64,000 nucleotides of DNA from Chionoecetes opilio (Eukaryota > Arthropoda > Malacostraca > Decapoda > Majidae): assembly GCA_016584305.1 (NCBI GenBank), contig JACEEZ010001165.1, positions 27,501 through 91,500 on the forward strand. Reading direction: 5' to 3'. A program made the position numbers and the translations under genes. How positions within the stretch are numbered: position 1 is the first letter of the stretch; each line of letters opens with the position of its first letter. The notes under the pieces are model-generated. The model was not told the origin of the DNA, did not search any database, and was given only the letters and a program-made list of their open reading frames with translations. Positions 1 to 10,043 of the stretch are shown here, in pieces.

Positions 1-177
1 ATACACTCGGGGCGTTTCTGCGACTCGAATATTTTACGGAAAAAGTCGGCTCCGGGCTGGGACTCGTCGCCGAAGGGTCCGAGCCTGGCGCTGACCAGTC
101 GAGGCCGTGCTGCGACCAGTCGGGGCCGTGCTGCGACTAATTGTCATGAAATTTCCGTTATTTTAGCGTGGCAAGAT

Positions 178-246
178 GAGAGGAGAGAGGGAGAGAGAGA
201 GAGATAGAGAAGAGAGAGAGAGAGTAGAGAGAGAGAGAGAGAGAGA

Positions 247-320
<74 letters not shown>
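178..320. repeat. (GA)n microsatellite
   Basis: Near-uninterrupted GA dinucleotides, left flank of the hairpin at 327-518. Long ORFs here are translated GA/CT repeats, not genes. Confidence 0.97.
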
Positions 321-323
<3 letters not shown>

Positions 324-326
324 CTG

Positions 327-518
327 TTTGTTCATTAAAATTAGTTTCAAAATAAAGTAGAGGAACAGCCCATTTACATTTTTAATAGTGTTCATCATGC
401 TGTGTTTTCGCGTTATCATCACAGAGACAGCGCGAAAACACAGCATGATGAACACTGTTAAATGTAAATGGGCTGTTCCTCTACTTTATTTTGAAACTAA
501 TATTAATTAATGAACGAG
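327..518. repeat. Long perfect hairpin (inverted repeat), copy 1
   Basis: The core 342-412 is the near-perfect reverse complement of 431-499, with an 18-nt loop at 413-430. The pairing weakens but continues outwards to TTCATTAA-type sequence. The arms are in turn flanked by GA on the left and CT on the right, so the whole 178-820 block can fold back on itself. It resembles a foldback or MITE-like element. No transposase or clear target duplication was seen. A degraded copy lies at 4655-4845. Confidence 0.85.
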
Positions 519-537
519 CAAAACAACTTTTTTTTTT

Positions 538-542
<5 letters not shown>

Positions 543-597
<55 letters not shown>

Positions 598-669
598 CTC
601 TCGCTCTCTCTCTCTCTCATCTCCTCCCTCTCTCTCTCTCTTCTCTCCTCATCTCTCTCGTCTCTCTCA

Positions 670-701
<32 letters not shown>

Positions 702-820
702 CCTATCTCTCTCTGCTCTCTCTCTCCTCTCTCTCTCCTCTCTCTCTCTCTCCTCTCTCCTCCATCCTCTCTCCTCGTCTCTCTCTCGTCGTCTCTCTCC
801 TCTCTCGCTCTTCTCTCTCA
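543..820. repeat. (CT)n microsatellite
   Basis: CT-rich tract with scattered interruptions, the mirror partner of the GA tract at 178-320 around the central hairpin. Confidence 0.95.
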
Positions 821-1371
821 GCGTCGCAACCTACTCAGCGTCGTGGTCTGAGGTCGCCGCTCCGAAAGATCACGGCCGGCCGTTCACTCGAAAGCGATTA
901 ATTACATTTGGTCTCTAATTCACAATGGTATTCCATTTTATTCATTCTGGCGCTCATTAATTGCTCTGTATGACTCTAAACCCGGCTACTGGATCGTAAG
1001 ATGCAGATCGTTGTTCGTTGCACACTGATGCAGCGGTGGGTATGTGTTGGGTGGTGGTGTTGGCGAACGCTTGCTTCCCTCCACGCCAGCCGTCACGTCC
1101 CGCCATCTATTCTCCTGAACAGTGCAGTGGCTCATTTCGAAAGATTGAGCTCTATCGCTTAAAAGTAGATTTCCAAAGATTACATAATTTAGATGTTTTA
1201 GATTCCTACTATTTAGTCTTTGTATGTTTGTTCTCTCGAGTTCGGGGCCTGATTCCATCACGGTGAGGCTGGGTGTTAGGCTATAGCGAGGCTGGCTTCG
1301 CGTTCTTTTTTGCATTACGTCATCAAGCGTCCGTTAACCCCTCTCAGGTAAATAGTGGGGGTCACCATAAT

Positions 1372-1415
<44 letters not shown>

Positions 1416-1438
1416 ATATATCTATATATAGATGATAG

Positions 1439-1510
<72 letters not shown>

Positions 1511-1557
1511 GATATATATATAGGTATATATGAATACTATGGTATTCATAATATATA

Positions 1558-1621
<64 letters not shown>

Positions 1622-1630
1622 CTATATATA
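1372..1630. repeat. (TA)n microsatellite
   Basis: Alternating TA with a few interruptions, including two GAATACTATGG-like islands. It is matched by the TA tract at 5615-5860 in duplication copy 2. Confidence 0.97.
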
Positions 1631-2187
1631 TGAATACTATGGTGGCCCCCATATTCACCTGTGCCCCCCCGAGTGCCCCTCCCTATATGTATCCTTGTCC
1701 ACCCGAGTGCCCACCGTTTTTTACACCTTTTGTTTTAACTATACCTTTTTGTTTTGTTTTTGTCATTTTTCCTTTTTACAGCCGCACTGTTTCTCACATG
1801 TTTTTTTTTTTCTGCTTTCCCAGGTAGTACCCCCCTATACAGCAATCGACGGGCAGAGGAACAGCGTGGTGCAACAGTCGTACAAGCTAAGCATACAGTT
1901 AAGTGAAAATGAAGACGGTTTCCATAGGCGACCTTTAGGGGATTAAGGATGCTAGGATAACTACCCTCATTTGTCTTCATGCAGGTAGACTCTAATTTTT
2001 CATTCCACAGGTAGTCCTGGCCAATGCACGGAAGTACATTTTTATAGAATGCGGCAATCTTGGTAAGTGTCTAATTATTATCAATATTTTTTTATTTGAG
2101 ATGATTTATAAACGTAAAGATGGGCGCATACGCTAAGCCTGGCGCGTGGCATGGCGGTGCTCATCTCCTGTGGCATTAGCCCTTAGA

Positions 2188-2420
2188 GCCTGTGTGGGGT
2201 GGGAAGGAAAAAAAAAAACAAAAAAAACCCGTTACCCCGGAACACAGTGCTAGTGTTACTTTCCCGGGTTACCACAGTATACCTTCCCCAGGTTACCCCA
2301 GGTACCCATTTAATCCCCCAAGGAAGTAAGAACGCTGGGTACTGGTCACCGTGACTTGGCCCTGGCCCGGGATCGAACCAGGCCCGCATATTCGTAAGGC
2401 CAGGCACGCTTCCACTGCCA
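2188..2420 (-). mobile_element. tRNA-derived SINE, family 1 (copy 1)
   Basis: Read on the minus strand this begins GTGG..GCGTGCCTGGC and has a Pol III B-box-like GGTTCGATCCC (complement of 2369-2379), about the right distance after an A-box-like stretch. It is followed by a non-tRNA body rich in GGTACCTGGGG. The same element, slightly better preserved, is at 6384-6588. A box/B box plus an unrelated body is the usual tRNA-SINE layout. No functional tRNA is implied. Confidence 0.75.
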
Positions 2421-2639
2421 AAAAAAGAGGGGGGGCACGGAAAGGGCGCATATTATGATTATAAGTGAAATAATCCAATATGGGACTAATCTGTCCTTAT
2501 CGAATCATATTTATTAATGTTTTCAGAAACTTGGCCAAGGGTTAAAAAAAAGCACACAAAACAGATGAAGCAAACACAAGCACAGTACTGGAGGATATAT
2601 TACATAACTGAAGCCATATGAAAAAGTATTACAACAAGC

Positions 2640-2764
2640 CTACAAATATTAAAGGTACGTCCCAAGGTATTCTTAGGCGTCCCTTGGTTGTTGTTTGCAC
2701 ACATCGCACTCCAGACGCCGTCCTTTGTCCCATTTAACCATCTCCGTGTGCACAGGGTGTACGC
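2640..2764 (-). pseudogene. piggyBac transposase C-terminal tail, duplicated fragment
   Basis: The minus-strand reading contains VKWDKGRRLECDVC, matching the better-preserved tail at 6780-6870 (GKWTKEASECDVC). In piggyBac transposases a short cysteine-rich zinc ribbon ends the protein. Only this tail is present here; the sequence runs into a CA microsatellite where the rest of the transposase should be. It is a relic carried by the segmental duplication. Confidence 0.6.
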
Positions 2765-2862
2765 ACACACGCACATGACACACCACACCACTTACAGGGA
2801 ACCACACATACGCACACACACACAACACACACACACACACACACACACACAACACACACAAC
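2765..2862. repeat. (CA)n microsatellite
   Basis: CA/ACAC tract with short interruptions that replaces the piggyBac body present in duplication copy 2. Confidence 0.93.
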
Positions 2863-2883
2863 AGGTCGCGTTTGAGTGAGGAC

Positions 2884-3110
2884 GCGTGATGGTCAGTGTG
2901 ATAGGTGCTGGCCCCCACCTGTGGGTAGGGGCGCTTCGAATCCTCGCACTCCGGGTATTTTCAATGACAAATTCGGGCGGTCTAAATGTCCCCCTGAGCA
3001 AGGGATGGGGTGTGGGTATGTGGTCAGAGGGGGGGGGGGGGGATCCCAGCATTCGCCCAAAGATCGGTAATAATGAGCTCCAAGCTCGCCACTGAGAGAG
3101 TGAAAACTGC
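2884..3110 (+). mobile_element. tRNA-derived SINE, family 2 (diverged copy)
   Basis: Shares with 3735-4142 a head GATGGTCA-GTG-ATAG (A-box-like), a B-box-like GCTTCGAATCC at 2933-2943, a middle TCGGGCGGT, a G-rich run and an end GATCGGTAATAATGAG. It is followed by a CA tract at 3149. The unusual 13-base G run at 3031 may be partly a sequencing artefact. Confidence 0.7.
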
Positions 3111-3148
3111 TATCGCGAGCTAGCTCGCGGGACAAGACCATGGGCTAA

Positions 3149-3230
3149 TACCACACACACACACACCACACACACACACACACACACACCACACACTACA
3201 CACACACACACACAACCAAACACACACATC
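3149..3230. repeat. (CA)n microsatellite
   Basis: CA-rich tract directly 3' of the SINE at 2884-3110, a common arrangement for SINE tails. Confidence 0.93.
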
Positions 3231-3734
3231 CATAAAGGGGAGTCAAAGATTATCCTGGGCACCCTACACCCCACCAAGATGGCCCGCCCTCCGCCACTCT
3301 GGTCCTCACACGTCGCTGACCAATTCACCACAACCTCAGGCAGTTTGACCTCAAACTACTTAACAAACCCGCGCAACCGCGACTTGCTGTCCCACGACGC
3401 ACCGCAACCACGCCGAGCCTACGCCACTGTAACAAGCTCGGCCATCAGAGGCGCAGCGACCGTTACAAACCACAGCACTCTAGTCAGGTCATAATGACCC
3501 ATAATCATTTTTCCCTAGTCCTGTTACCCAGCATCTTTGTATACCTTGTTTATGAGTAAAATATATATTTTATCCCATATTTTTATTGTAACTATTGCCT
3601 CAGAATTGGTTTTCTTTTACTATTCTCAAACTTATATGTCTACTTACATTTTCAGCACTGCGCTGCCTCATTGTGTGGAATGTATCAATAAACATTAATA
3701 TTATTAGTATTATACACACACACTGACACACACC

Positions 3735-4142
3735 GCCACGATGGTCAAGTGGATAGCGTTCTGGCCTGCCATTATGTGGTAGCCGGTTCGAATCCTCGCT
3801 CGCTCCCGGGGATTTTTCACTGACAAACTCGGGCGGTTACTGTCCTCCTAGAGCAGCGGTCGACAACCTGCGGCTACGGAGCCACATGCAGCTCTTTCAA
3901 GAGACCTGAGACATTTTATTGTTTCGTATTTTCCATTCATAATATAACTTACACTGCAGCTCCATCAGCACTGCTTTTCTGCCAAGTTTGAAGAAACTGG
4001 CTCTTCTCGAATTCTGGGTTGCCGACCTCTGTCCTAGAGGGGATGGGGGGAGGGGGGTGAGGTCCCAGCATTACCCTAAGATCGGTAATAATGAGTTCCA
4101 AGCTCGAATCGGGAGGATGAAACTGGCGATCACGAGTGTAAT
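3735..4142 (+). mobile_element. tRNA-derived SINE, family 2, split by a hAT MITE
   Basis: A-box-like TGGTCAAGTGGATAGCG and B-box GGTTCGAATCC (3785-3795) are spaced as in a tRNA. Then follow CCCGGGGATTTTTCACTGAC, TCGGGCGGTTACTG and, after an insertion, GATCGGTAATAATGAG. The body is interrupted at 3854-4031 by a DNA transposon; removing that and one copy of the 8-bp duplication restores the family order seen at 2884-3110. Confidence 0.82.
3854..4031. mobile_element. Non-autonomous hAT-type MITE (178 bp) with 8-bp target duplication
   Basis: Ends are CAGCGGTCGACAACC on the left and, as reverse complement, CAGAGGTCGGCAACC on the right: a 15-bp terminal inverted repeat with two mismatches. Both sides are bordered by TCCTAGAG (3846-3853 and 4032-4039), a perfect 8-bp direct repeat. 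CAG-start ends and 8-bp duplications are the signature of the hAT superfamily. There is no coding capacity. It inserted into the family-2 SINE, so it is younger than that SINE. Confidence 0.9.
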
Positions 4143-4482
4143 TTAAGGCCACATCTTCACGACTCTCGACGGCGACCAGTCACGACTGAGTCATGCTTGG
4201 GCGGCACCGTGTCATGGTGGGTGGGGTCAGGCCCCGACAGTGGCCGTCGGGTCGTGGGAGTCGTGAAGAGGGGCGCGAGGGGGTCCCTGTGTGGTGCATG
4301 CTCTATACACTCGGGGCGGGTCTGCGACTCGAATATTTTACGGAAAAAGTCGGCTCCGGGATGAGGACTCGCGCGAAGGGTCCGAGCCTGGCGCTGACCA
4401 GTCGAGGCCGTGCTGCGACAGTCGGGGCGTGCTGCGGACTAATTGTCATGAAATTTCCGGTATTTTAGAGTGGGCAAAGAGA

Positions 4483-4483
<1 letters not shown>

Positions 4484-4514
<31 letters not shown>

Positions 4515-4519
4515 AGAAG

Positions 4520-4574
<55 letters not shown>

Positions 4575-4640
4575 GAGAGAGAGGATAGAGAGAGGAGAGA
4601 AGAGAAGAGAGAGAGAGGAGAGATGAGAGAAGAGAGAGAT
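4484..4640. repeat. (GA)n microsatellite
   Basis: GA tract matching 178-320 of duplication copy 1. Confidence 0.95.
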
Positions 4641-4654
4641 TTGTTGTCATTAAA

Positions 4655-4845
4655 TTAGTTTCAAAATAACGTAGAGGAACCGCCCATTTACATTTTTAAT
4701 AGCGTCATCAGCGTGTGTTCGCGTTATCATCAAAGAGACAGCGCCCCCCCCCCCCCCGACCATAACACAGCATGGATGAACACTGTTAAATGTAAATGGG
4801 CTGTCCTCTACTTATTTTGAAATAATGTTAATTAAGAACGAGGCA
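4655..4845. repeat. Long hairpin (inverted repeat), copy 2, degraded
   Basis: Counterpart of 327-518. The arms still pair around GTAGAGGAAC..CCCATTTACA and TGTAAATGGG..TCCTCTAC, but a 15-base C run at 4745 replaces part of the loop-proximal right arm. Confidence 0.75.
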
Positions 4846-4850
4846 ACTTG

Positions 4851-4855
4851 TTTTT

Positions 4856-4954
<99 letters not shown>

Positions 4955-5025
4955 TCTCTCTCTCTCTCTCTCTCCTCCCTCTCTCTCTCCCTCTCTCCTC
5001 TCTCTCTCTCTTCTCCTCTCTCTCT

Positions 5026-5060
<35 letters not shown>

Positions 5061-5085
5061 CCCACCTCTCTTCTCTCTCTCTCTC
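4851..5085. repeat. (CT)n microsatellite
   Basis: CT tract matching 543-820 of duplication copy 1. Confidence 0.95.
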
Positions 5086-5614
5086 AGCGTCGCAACCTAC
5101 CCAGCGGCGGTGGTCTGAGTCGCCGCTCCGAAAGACTCCGAGGCTGTTCCACTCGAAAGCGATTAATTAATTTGTCTCTAATCACAATGGATTCATTTAT
5201 AATTATGGCGTCAGTAATTGACTTGTATGACTCTAAACCGCTACTGGATCATAAGATGCAATCGTTGGTTGCCAACACTGAGGCAGCGGTGGTGTATGTT
5301 GTTGGTGGTGGTGTTGGCGACGCTTGCTCCTCACGCCAGCCGTCACGTCCGCATCGATTCTCTTGTAACAGTGCAGTGGCTCATTTCGAAAGATGAGCTC
5401 TAACGCTTAAAAAGTAGATTTCCCAAAAAGATACATAATTAGATGTTTTAGATCCTATATTTTAGTCTTTGGATGTTTGTTCTCTCGAGTTCGGGCATGA
5501 TCATCACGGTGAGGCCTGGGTGGAGGCTATAGCGAGGCTGGCCTTCGCGTTCTTTTGCATTACGTCATCGCGTCGTGAACACCTCTCAGGTAAATATGGG
5601 GGGCACCATAATTA

Positions 5615-5860
5615 CACATATATATATATATATAGATATATATATCTTATAATAAAATATATATATACTAAATATAGTATATATATATATATATATATAA
5701 TATAATATATTTAATATCTATATAGATTATATATATGACAGATATATATATATATATATATATGTAGATATGAATACTATGTATCAGAAGATAGATATAT
5801 ATAATACTATATATTAACTATATATATAATATATATATAATATATATATATATATTATAT
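5615..5860. repeat. (TA)n microsatellite
   Basis: Interrupted TA tract matching 1372-1630. Confidence 0.93.
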
Positions 5861-6383
5861 GAATACTATGGTGGCCCCCCATATTCACCTGGCCCCCCGA
5901 GTGCCCTCCATATTTCTCAGTGTCCACCGAGTGCCCACCGTTTTTTACACCTTTTGTTTTAAACTTTACCATTTTGTTTGTTTTGTCATTTTTCCTTTAC
6001 AGCCCACGTTTCACAGTTTTTTTCTGCTTTCCAGGTAAGTACCCCTATACAGCACATCGACGGGCAGAGGAACAGCGCTGGTGCTACACTTCGTACAAGC
6101 TAAGCATACAAGTTAAGTGAAAATGACGGTTTACTAGGCGCTTTAGGGCGATAGATGCTAGGATACTAACCCTCATTTGTTTCCTGCAGGTACACTCTAA
6201 TATTCATTCCACAGGTAGTACTGGCCAATGCAAGGAGGGACATTTTTATAGGAATGCGGCAATTTGGTAAGTGTTCTAATTATTATCAAATTTTTTATTT
6301 CGAGGATTATAAAAAGTAAAGAGGGGAGCATACGCTAAGCTGCGCTTGGCATGGTCGGGGCTCATCTCCGGCATTAGCCCTTA

Positions 6384-6588
6384 GCGCCTGTGGGGGTTGA
6401 GACCGTACCCGGAACACAGGCTAGTGTGACTCCGGCTTACCACAGTTAACTTCCCCAGGTACCCCCAGGTACCCATTATCAACCCCGAAAGGAAGTAATA
6501 ACGATGGGTAGGCTGGTCACCGACTTGCCCTGGACCCGGGAATCGAACCAGGGCCCGCAGATCGTAGCCAGGCACGCTAGCCACTGCA
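6384..6588 (-). mobile_element. tRNA-derived SINE, family 1 (copy 2)
   Basis: Minus-strand head GTGGCTAGCGTGCCTGGC resembles a Pol III A box and GGTTCGATTCCC (complement of 6538-6549) a B box. The body carries GGTACCTGGGG and ends near GGGTACGGTCTCAACC. It is better preserved than the copy at 2188-2420. Confidence 0.8.
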
Positions 6589-6779
6589 CACGGAGGCGAG
6601 ATTATGATATATGAAATAATCCAATATGACTCAATTTCTAATCTAATATATTTATTAATTGTTTCAGAAACTTTGGCCCAAGTGATTAAAAAAAGACACA
6701 AAAAAGAATGAAGAACACAAGTCAGCAGTAAGGAGAATATATATGACATAAACTGAAGCCATAGGAAATATTACATACA

Positions 6780-7430
6780 AAGCCTACAAATATAAAGGTA
6801 CGGCAAGGTATCTTAGGCGTCTGGTTGTAGTTGCACACATCGCACTCAGACGCCTCCTTTGTCCATTTACCAGCTCCGTGTGACAGGGTCGGTGGCGCAG
6901 ATTGAATTACTGTGATTCGATCTAGCGATATGCGGGCGAGACCTTTGATGTGCTGGTGGGTGGCCAAAAAACTCTTCAAGAAGCTGGTAGGCGACGTTAA
7001 ATATAAATTTCTCACAGTTTAAGCTTTTTTGAAGGGTCATCTCCCGTTGATGTTTTGCATTGAAGTCAGACCATTGTAAGCATGTGAGCCAATTGTTATG
7101 TCTATCACGTGGATACGATCTTGTGGTACCACAGTAGAGCTTCTTCAAACACTCATTACCACTAAATTTGACTGTCAGGCTGTTCACCAAACGCATATTC
7201 TGGGTATAGACAACACTAGATCAGTTTAATGATAGCCTTCTTGTTTTTTATGATGAAGCTTTCCGCGTAGTAACTATAATCGCCTTTATGGATGGTGGAG
7301 AGGAGAGCACTGCCTTCCTGGTCGTTCCACGACATCAATAACTTTTCCCAGACTTTTCTTTTGAACGACAGGTCCTCTTGCGTCGTTGTACGTACGTTTC
7401 TTGGGGATGGTGGAAAAATTAATTTCACCC
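6780..7430 (-). pseudogene. piggyBac transposase, C-terminal third, frame-broken
   Basis: Read leftwards from 7428 this gives ALLSTIHKGD, then after a stop and a frameshift near 7200 VVYTQNMR, then WLTCLQWSDFN, FIFNVAYQLLEEF and finally SECDVC in a third frame near 6820-6860. In piggyBac (DDE_Tnp_1_7) proteins an LSTIHKGD-type strand, a YN-NM..VD.SD segment holding the last catalytic aspartate, an R/K-W-Y helix, a QLLE helix and a C-terminal zinc ribbon follow in this order. Here the VD.SD aspartates read N-S-L, so the catalytic residue appears lost. The N-terminal two thirds are not recognisable upstream of 7430. It is a dead relic; the assignment is from motif order only. Confidence 0.8.
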
Positions 7431-7798
7431 ACCAGATACGGTCGCATATTTATATCTGGAATCGTGATACTACAGGGGATATTATTAATAGGTCAGGCCT
7501 TTGAACGGCTGCTTTGTAGAATTAAAACACACACAAAAGGAAAAAAGCAAAAACTAAATTTCATACAAGCATCTAATATTACTATAGAGTAGCCGTGTGT
7601 CGTCTCTCTGTCTGTCTATCTTTTGTGGGTAGCCCAATAATTTTGACTAATTTGAGGAAAATTTTGAAGGGGGGTTTAGCTAAAAAAACCCAACTTATGA
7701 GGATAAGACTACATAAAGAAACTCTGCGGTAGGCCTTGCCGCATGTCACTAAACTCCGTAGACTCATGGAACTTCACCGTTTGTGTGCGTTGTGTCAT
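7431..7798. other. No gene recognised; short shared motif at 7660-7690
   Basis: No reading frame of recognisable family. The stretch ATTTTGAAGGGGGGTTT near 7660 recurs at about 11920 and, inverted, at about 35095-35115. The shared part is too short to define an element. Confidence 0.4.
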
Positions 7799-7890
7799 CA
7801 GGGTATCATCTAGTTGTATTTACAGGCCTGAGCCACACGCGTATGGGGCCCCGTCTCCCATATAACATTTTATCATTCGCTCCGTAGGTA
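7799..7890 (+). repeat. Decapod CTAGTTGTATTTAC repeat, fragment
   Basis: Contains CTAGTTGTATTTAC followed by GGCCTGAGCC and CCCGTCTCC. Blocks of this type are, to my knowledge, abundant in decapod genomes. A fuller copy is at 8113-8290. Confidence 0.6.
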
Positions 7891-8112
7891 CTTATTTAGT
7901 GTAGCCCGAAGCCAACACCAAGGGAGGCTGGTCACAAACCCCCGGCGAAACACGGGGTACCCATTCACTGCTGGCCTTAGTGTGGAGGGGAAAGGGCTCG
8001 GGTTTTTAAGGAAACAGCCATCGTTTCCGCTCCGCTCTGGGTGATGGGTGTGTGGTGTGTGTTGTGTCGGTGTGGTGTGTGTTGTGTGTGTGTTTGGAGG
8101 AGTGTTTGTGTA

Positions 8113-8290
8113 TTACCTAGTTGTATTTACCTAGTTGTAACATACAGGAAAAAGAGCTATGCTCGTTACTGTCCCGTCTCCAAATCTACTATCATTCCAG
8201 TGGCCTTTGAAGTCGAAATATTTCTTGCATTAATCACTTCTGCATCAAGGTATCCAGGCTTCTATGCTTCATACGGGAAGCTGTATGTAT
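8113..8290 (+). repeat. Decapod CTAGTTGTATTTAC repeat
   Basis: Two head units (TTACCTAGTTGTA twice) then AAAGAGCTATGCTCG and GTCCCGTCTCC, ending near CATACGGGAAGC. Same family as 7799-7890. Function and class unknown to me. Confidence 0.6.
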
Positions 8291-8329
8291 TATAGGTCCC
8301 TCTTGCATGTTGTCCTTTTCAATTTCTCT

Positions 8330-8612
8330 CATGACCTCTGTGTGTGTTTGTGCGTGCGTGCGTGCGTGAGTGCGTGCGTTGGCGTGCGTTGACGTGAGTG
8401 CTGCGTGCGTGCGTGCGTGCGCGTTGAGTGTGCGTGGCAAGTGGGCTGACCGCGCGCAGTGTGTTGTTGTGTATGTTGTGGGTGTGGGTCTGTGTGTGGG
8501 TGCATGTGTGTGTGTGTGTGGGTGTGTGTCGACTGTGTGTGTGTGTTGGTCTGCTGTGTGTGTCTGTGTGTGTGTGTGTGTTGTGTAGTGTGTGTGTGGT
8601 GTGTGTGTGCTT
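8330..8612. repeat. (GT)n / (GCGT)n microsatellite
   Basis: TGTG and TGCG-rich tract immediately left of the LTR at 8634. Cysteine/valine-rich ORFs on it are repeat translations. Confidence 0.95.
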
Positions 8613-8633
8613 GGGATCAATATTCTAATATAC

Positions 8634-9224
8634 TGTTACGCCCGAGGAATGTCCGTCTGTCTGTGTGTATGTGACGCGAGCAATGTCCGTCTGTCTGTGT
8701 GTACGAGAGTCTGCGGTGGGGCCTTGGGGCCGTTGCCATGGGAGCGGCGGAAGCCGGCAGCGAGCAGGGTGGTGGGAGAGAGACAGAGCACAGCGGGGAG
8801 AGGGACGAGCAAGGTGGTCTTGGAGAGTGGCGGCGGCCGCCCTTGGTGTATCTGCAGCGCCGTCAGAAGAATGCAGTTTGTACGTTAAGTCAGTGCCTCG
8901 CATTAAGCCAGGACCCGTGTGTTGTGTGCATTCACGTAAGCTACAGTGTGTGTTAGACAAAACCATAAATTAGAATCTGACCATGGCAGGCTCTGTCCAC
9001 CCCCACTCAGGACTGTGTATGCCGGACCACGCCATTAATAGACAGTGTATTCAGGGTGTCAGTGTCCCCCTCCCCCCCCCCATTCCTCGGGTGAACAGTA
9101 AAGTGACACAGCGGTGAAGAAAGTTACTCGCCTTCAGGTTCTTCTACCGAACCTCCGTCAGGAGTTAAGTGTTTACGAGAGGCGCCCTTTGGTGTGATAA
9201 GGAAAGTGAGTGCCCTGTGTAACA
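8634..9224 (+). repeat. 5' LTR (about 591 bp)
   Basis: TGTTACG start and GTAACA end. It shares with 11189-11783 the blocks GTCTGCGGTGGGG, GGCCGTTGCCATGGGA, GTATCTGCAG, CACGTAAGC and TTCAGGTTCTT, in order. Promoter and polyadenylation signals could not be placed securely. Confidence 0.87.
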
Positions 9225-9225
9225 T

Positions 9226-9243
9226 TGGTGTTAGAAGTTTGGG
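9226..9243 (+). other. Primer-binding-site-like sequence
   Basis: TGGTGTTAGAAGT begins two bases after the LTR end. A TGG start immediately 3' of the 5' LTR is expected of a tRNA primer site. The tRNA is not identified. Confidence 0.65.
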
Positions 9244-9292
9244 ATTGATTATAGAAAAATCGGTGGCCGGTAGCTGTGTAACACGCAGTCAA

Positions 9293-9560
9293 GATGGCGG
9301 GCAAGGAGGAAGAGGAAAGCGAGGTGACGACAGTGACGTCATGAGTGAAGAAAGTGGGCGCGCTTCTAATGGCGGATAGGGAGAGAGTGGACACGAACAG
9401 GAATCAGGCCATGATGAAAGAAAATGGATGAGCCCTAATAGAAGTGAAAATGGAGACTGAAGAAATGAAAGGGTTAGAACAACTGAAAATTTAAGTGAAA
9501 TGAAACAGAATTAAATGAAGTGAGCGACACACTGAGCAGAGGCTTGGCCGAGGTACCGGC
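9293..9560 (+). pseudogene. gag N-terminal remnant
   Basis: From ATG at 9293 the frame reads MAGKEEEE, followed in shifting frames by lysine/glutamate- and methionine-rich sequence (a KMETEEMKGLEQ stretch near 9448). This is the charged, coiled-coil-like start often seen in arthropod gypsy Gag. No capsid domain or zinc knuckle follows. The call rests on composition and on its place just after the primer site. Confidence 0.45.
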
Positions 9561-9604
9561 TGACGCGAGACAAGATAAGACGAGGCATGCGTGCTGGAGA
9601 AGGA

Positions 9605-9960
9605 GTTACTGCCTGAAGCCACCAGCGACTATGTGGCCGACGGGCACTGTACTATCTCTGAAAGGCCAGTGAGCGTGAAATCAGCGTAGGGAGCAGGGAA
9701 GTGACGGGGCTGCTTTACGTCGCCGCGACGGATGACTCTTCTCTCCTCGGCCTGGACTACCTGACGCAGGCAAGGCGTGGTGTCGATCTGGGAAGAAGCT
9801 GTAAGGTAGGGAGGAAGAGCCGCCTTTGTTCCCAGGTGATGCCCTGCAGAGGTTAGTGGCCGTAGAGAGAGTGCGTCGGGCCGAAACGCGAGACCAAAAG
9901 TGCCCTGTGGCCGAGTCGCCAGGATGAAGGTTTCAGCTGTATAACGGGTCTGGCACACGC
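9605..9960 (+). pseudogene. Ty3/gypsy-type aspartic protease remnant
   Basis: The plus strand reads YVADGHCTISERPVSVK, then after a stop and frameshift near 9685 EVTGLLYVAATDDSSLLGLDYLTQ. The hydrophobic-LLGLDYL segment about 80 residues after the active site is characteristic of retropepsin-like proteases in this superfamily. The active-site D-[ST]-G is not intact at the expected place (about 9565-9600). The protein runs on towards a minisatellite instead of an RT. Confidence 0.65.
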
Positions 9961-10043
9961 GCGGACTTACACGTGGTTCCCATGGCACGGCGGGGAGGAC
10001 CAGGGAGCGCGGCATCTCTTGCACACCCCCGCTTGCCAACCAG

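Larger units (their letters stand above)
1..2764 (+). repeat. Direct segmental duplication, copy 1 (left end outside window)
   Basis: This block matches 4307-6888 in the same orientation and order: GC-rich lead (ACTCGGGGCG), GA tract, hairpin, CT tract, TA tract, a polypyrimidine stretch, a minus-strand SINE, then the zinc-ribbon end of a piggyBac transposase. Differences are mostly one- or two-base indels. Because the SINE and the piggyBac tail sit at the same relative places in both copies, the copies come from duplication after those insertions, or are two haplotypes laid end to end. No host coding sequence was seen in it. Confidence 0.85.
4307..6888 (+). repeat. Direct segmental duplication, copy 2
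   Basis: Second copy of the block at 1-2764, starting at the shared ACTCGGGGCG and ending in the piggyBac zinc ribbon, after which the transposase continues here (to about 7430) but not in copy 1. The offset between copies drifts from about 4306 to 4124 bases as indels accumulate. Confidence 0.85.

Noticed and set aside
144..901. Serine/leucine-rich ORFs on both strands (also at 4465-5118, 21060-21337, 25517-25882)
   Set aside because: They are translations of GA/CT microsatellites, open in several frames on both strands.
1422..1658. Tyr/Ile-rich ORFs over TA tracts (also 38524-38748)
   Set aside because: Pure (TA)n translation; no flanking coding sequence.
1780..1830. Polypyrimidine tract plus CAG as a real 3' splice site (also near 6000-6035)
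   Set aside because: No exon with coding potential follows, and the block is part of a duplicated repeat region.
3740..3800. tRNA gene
   Set aside because: A and B boxes are present, but there is no acceptor stem pairing and the sequence continues into a SINE body also seen at 2884.
7660..7690. GAAGGGGGGTTT motif shared with 11920 and 35100 as a transposon end
   Set aside because: Similarity covers only about 20-30 bases with no inverted partner or target duplication.
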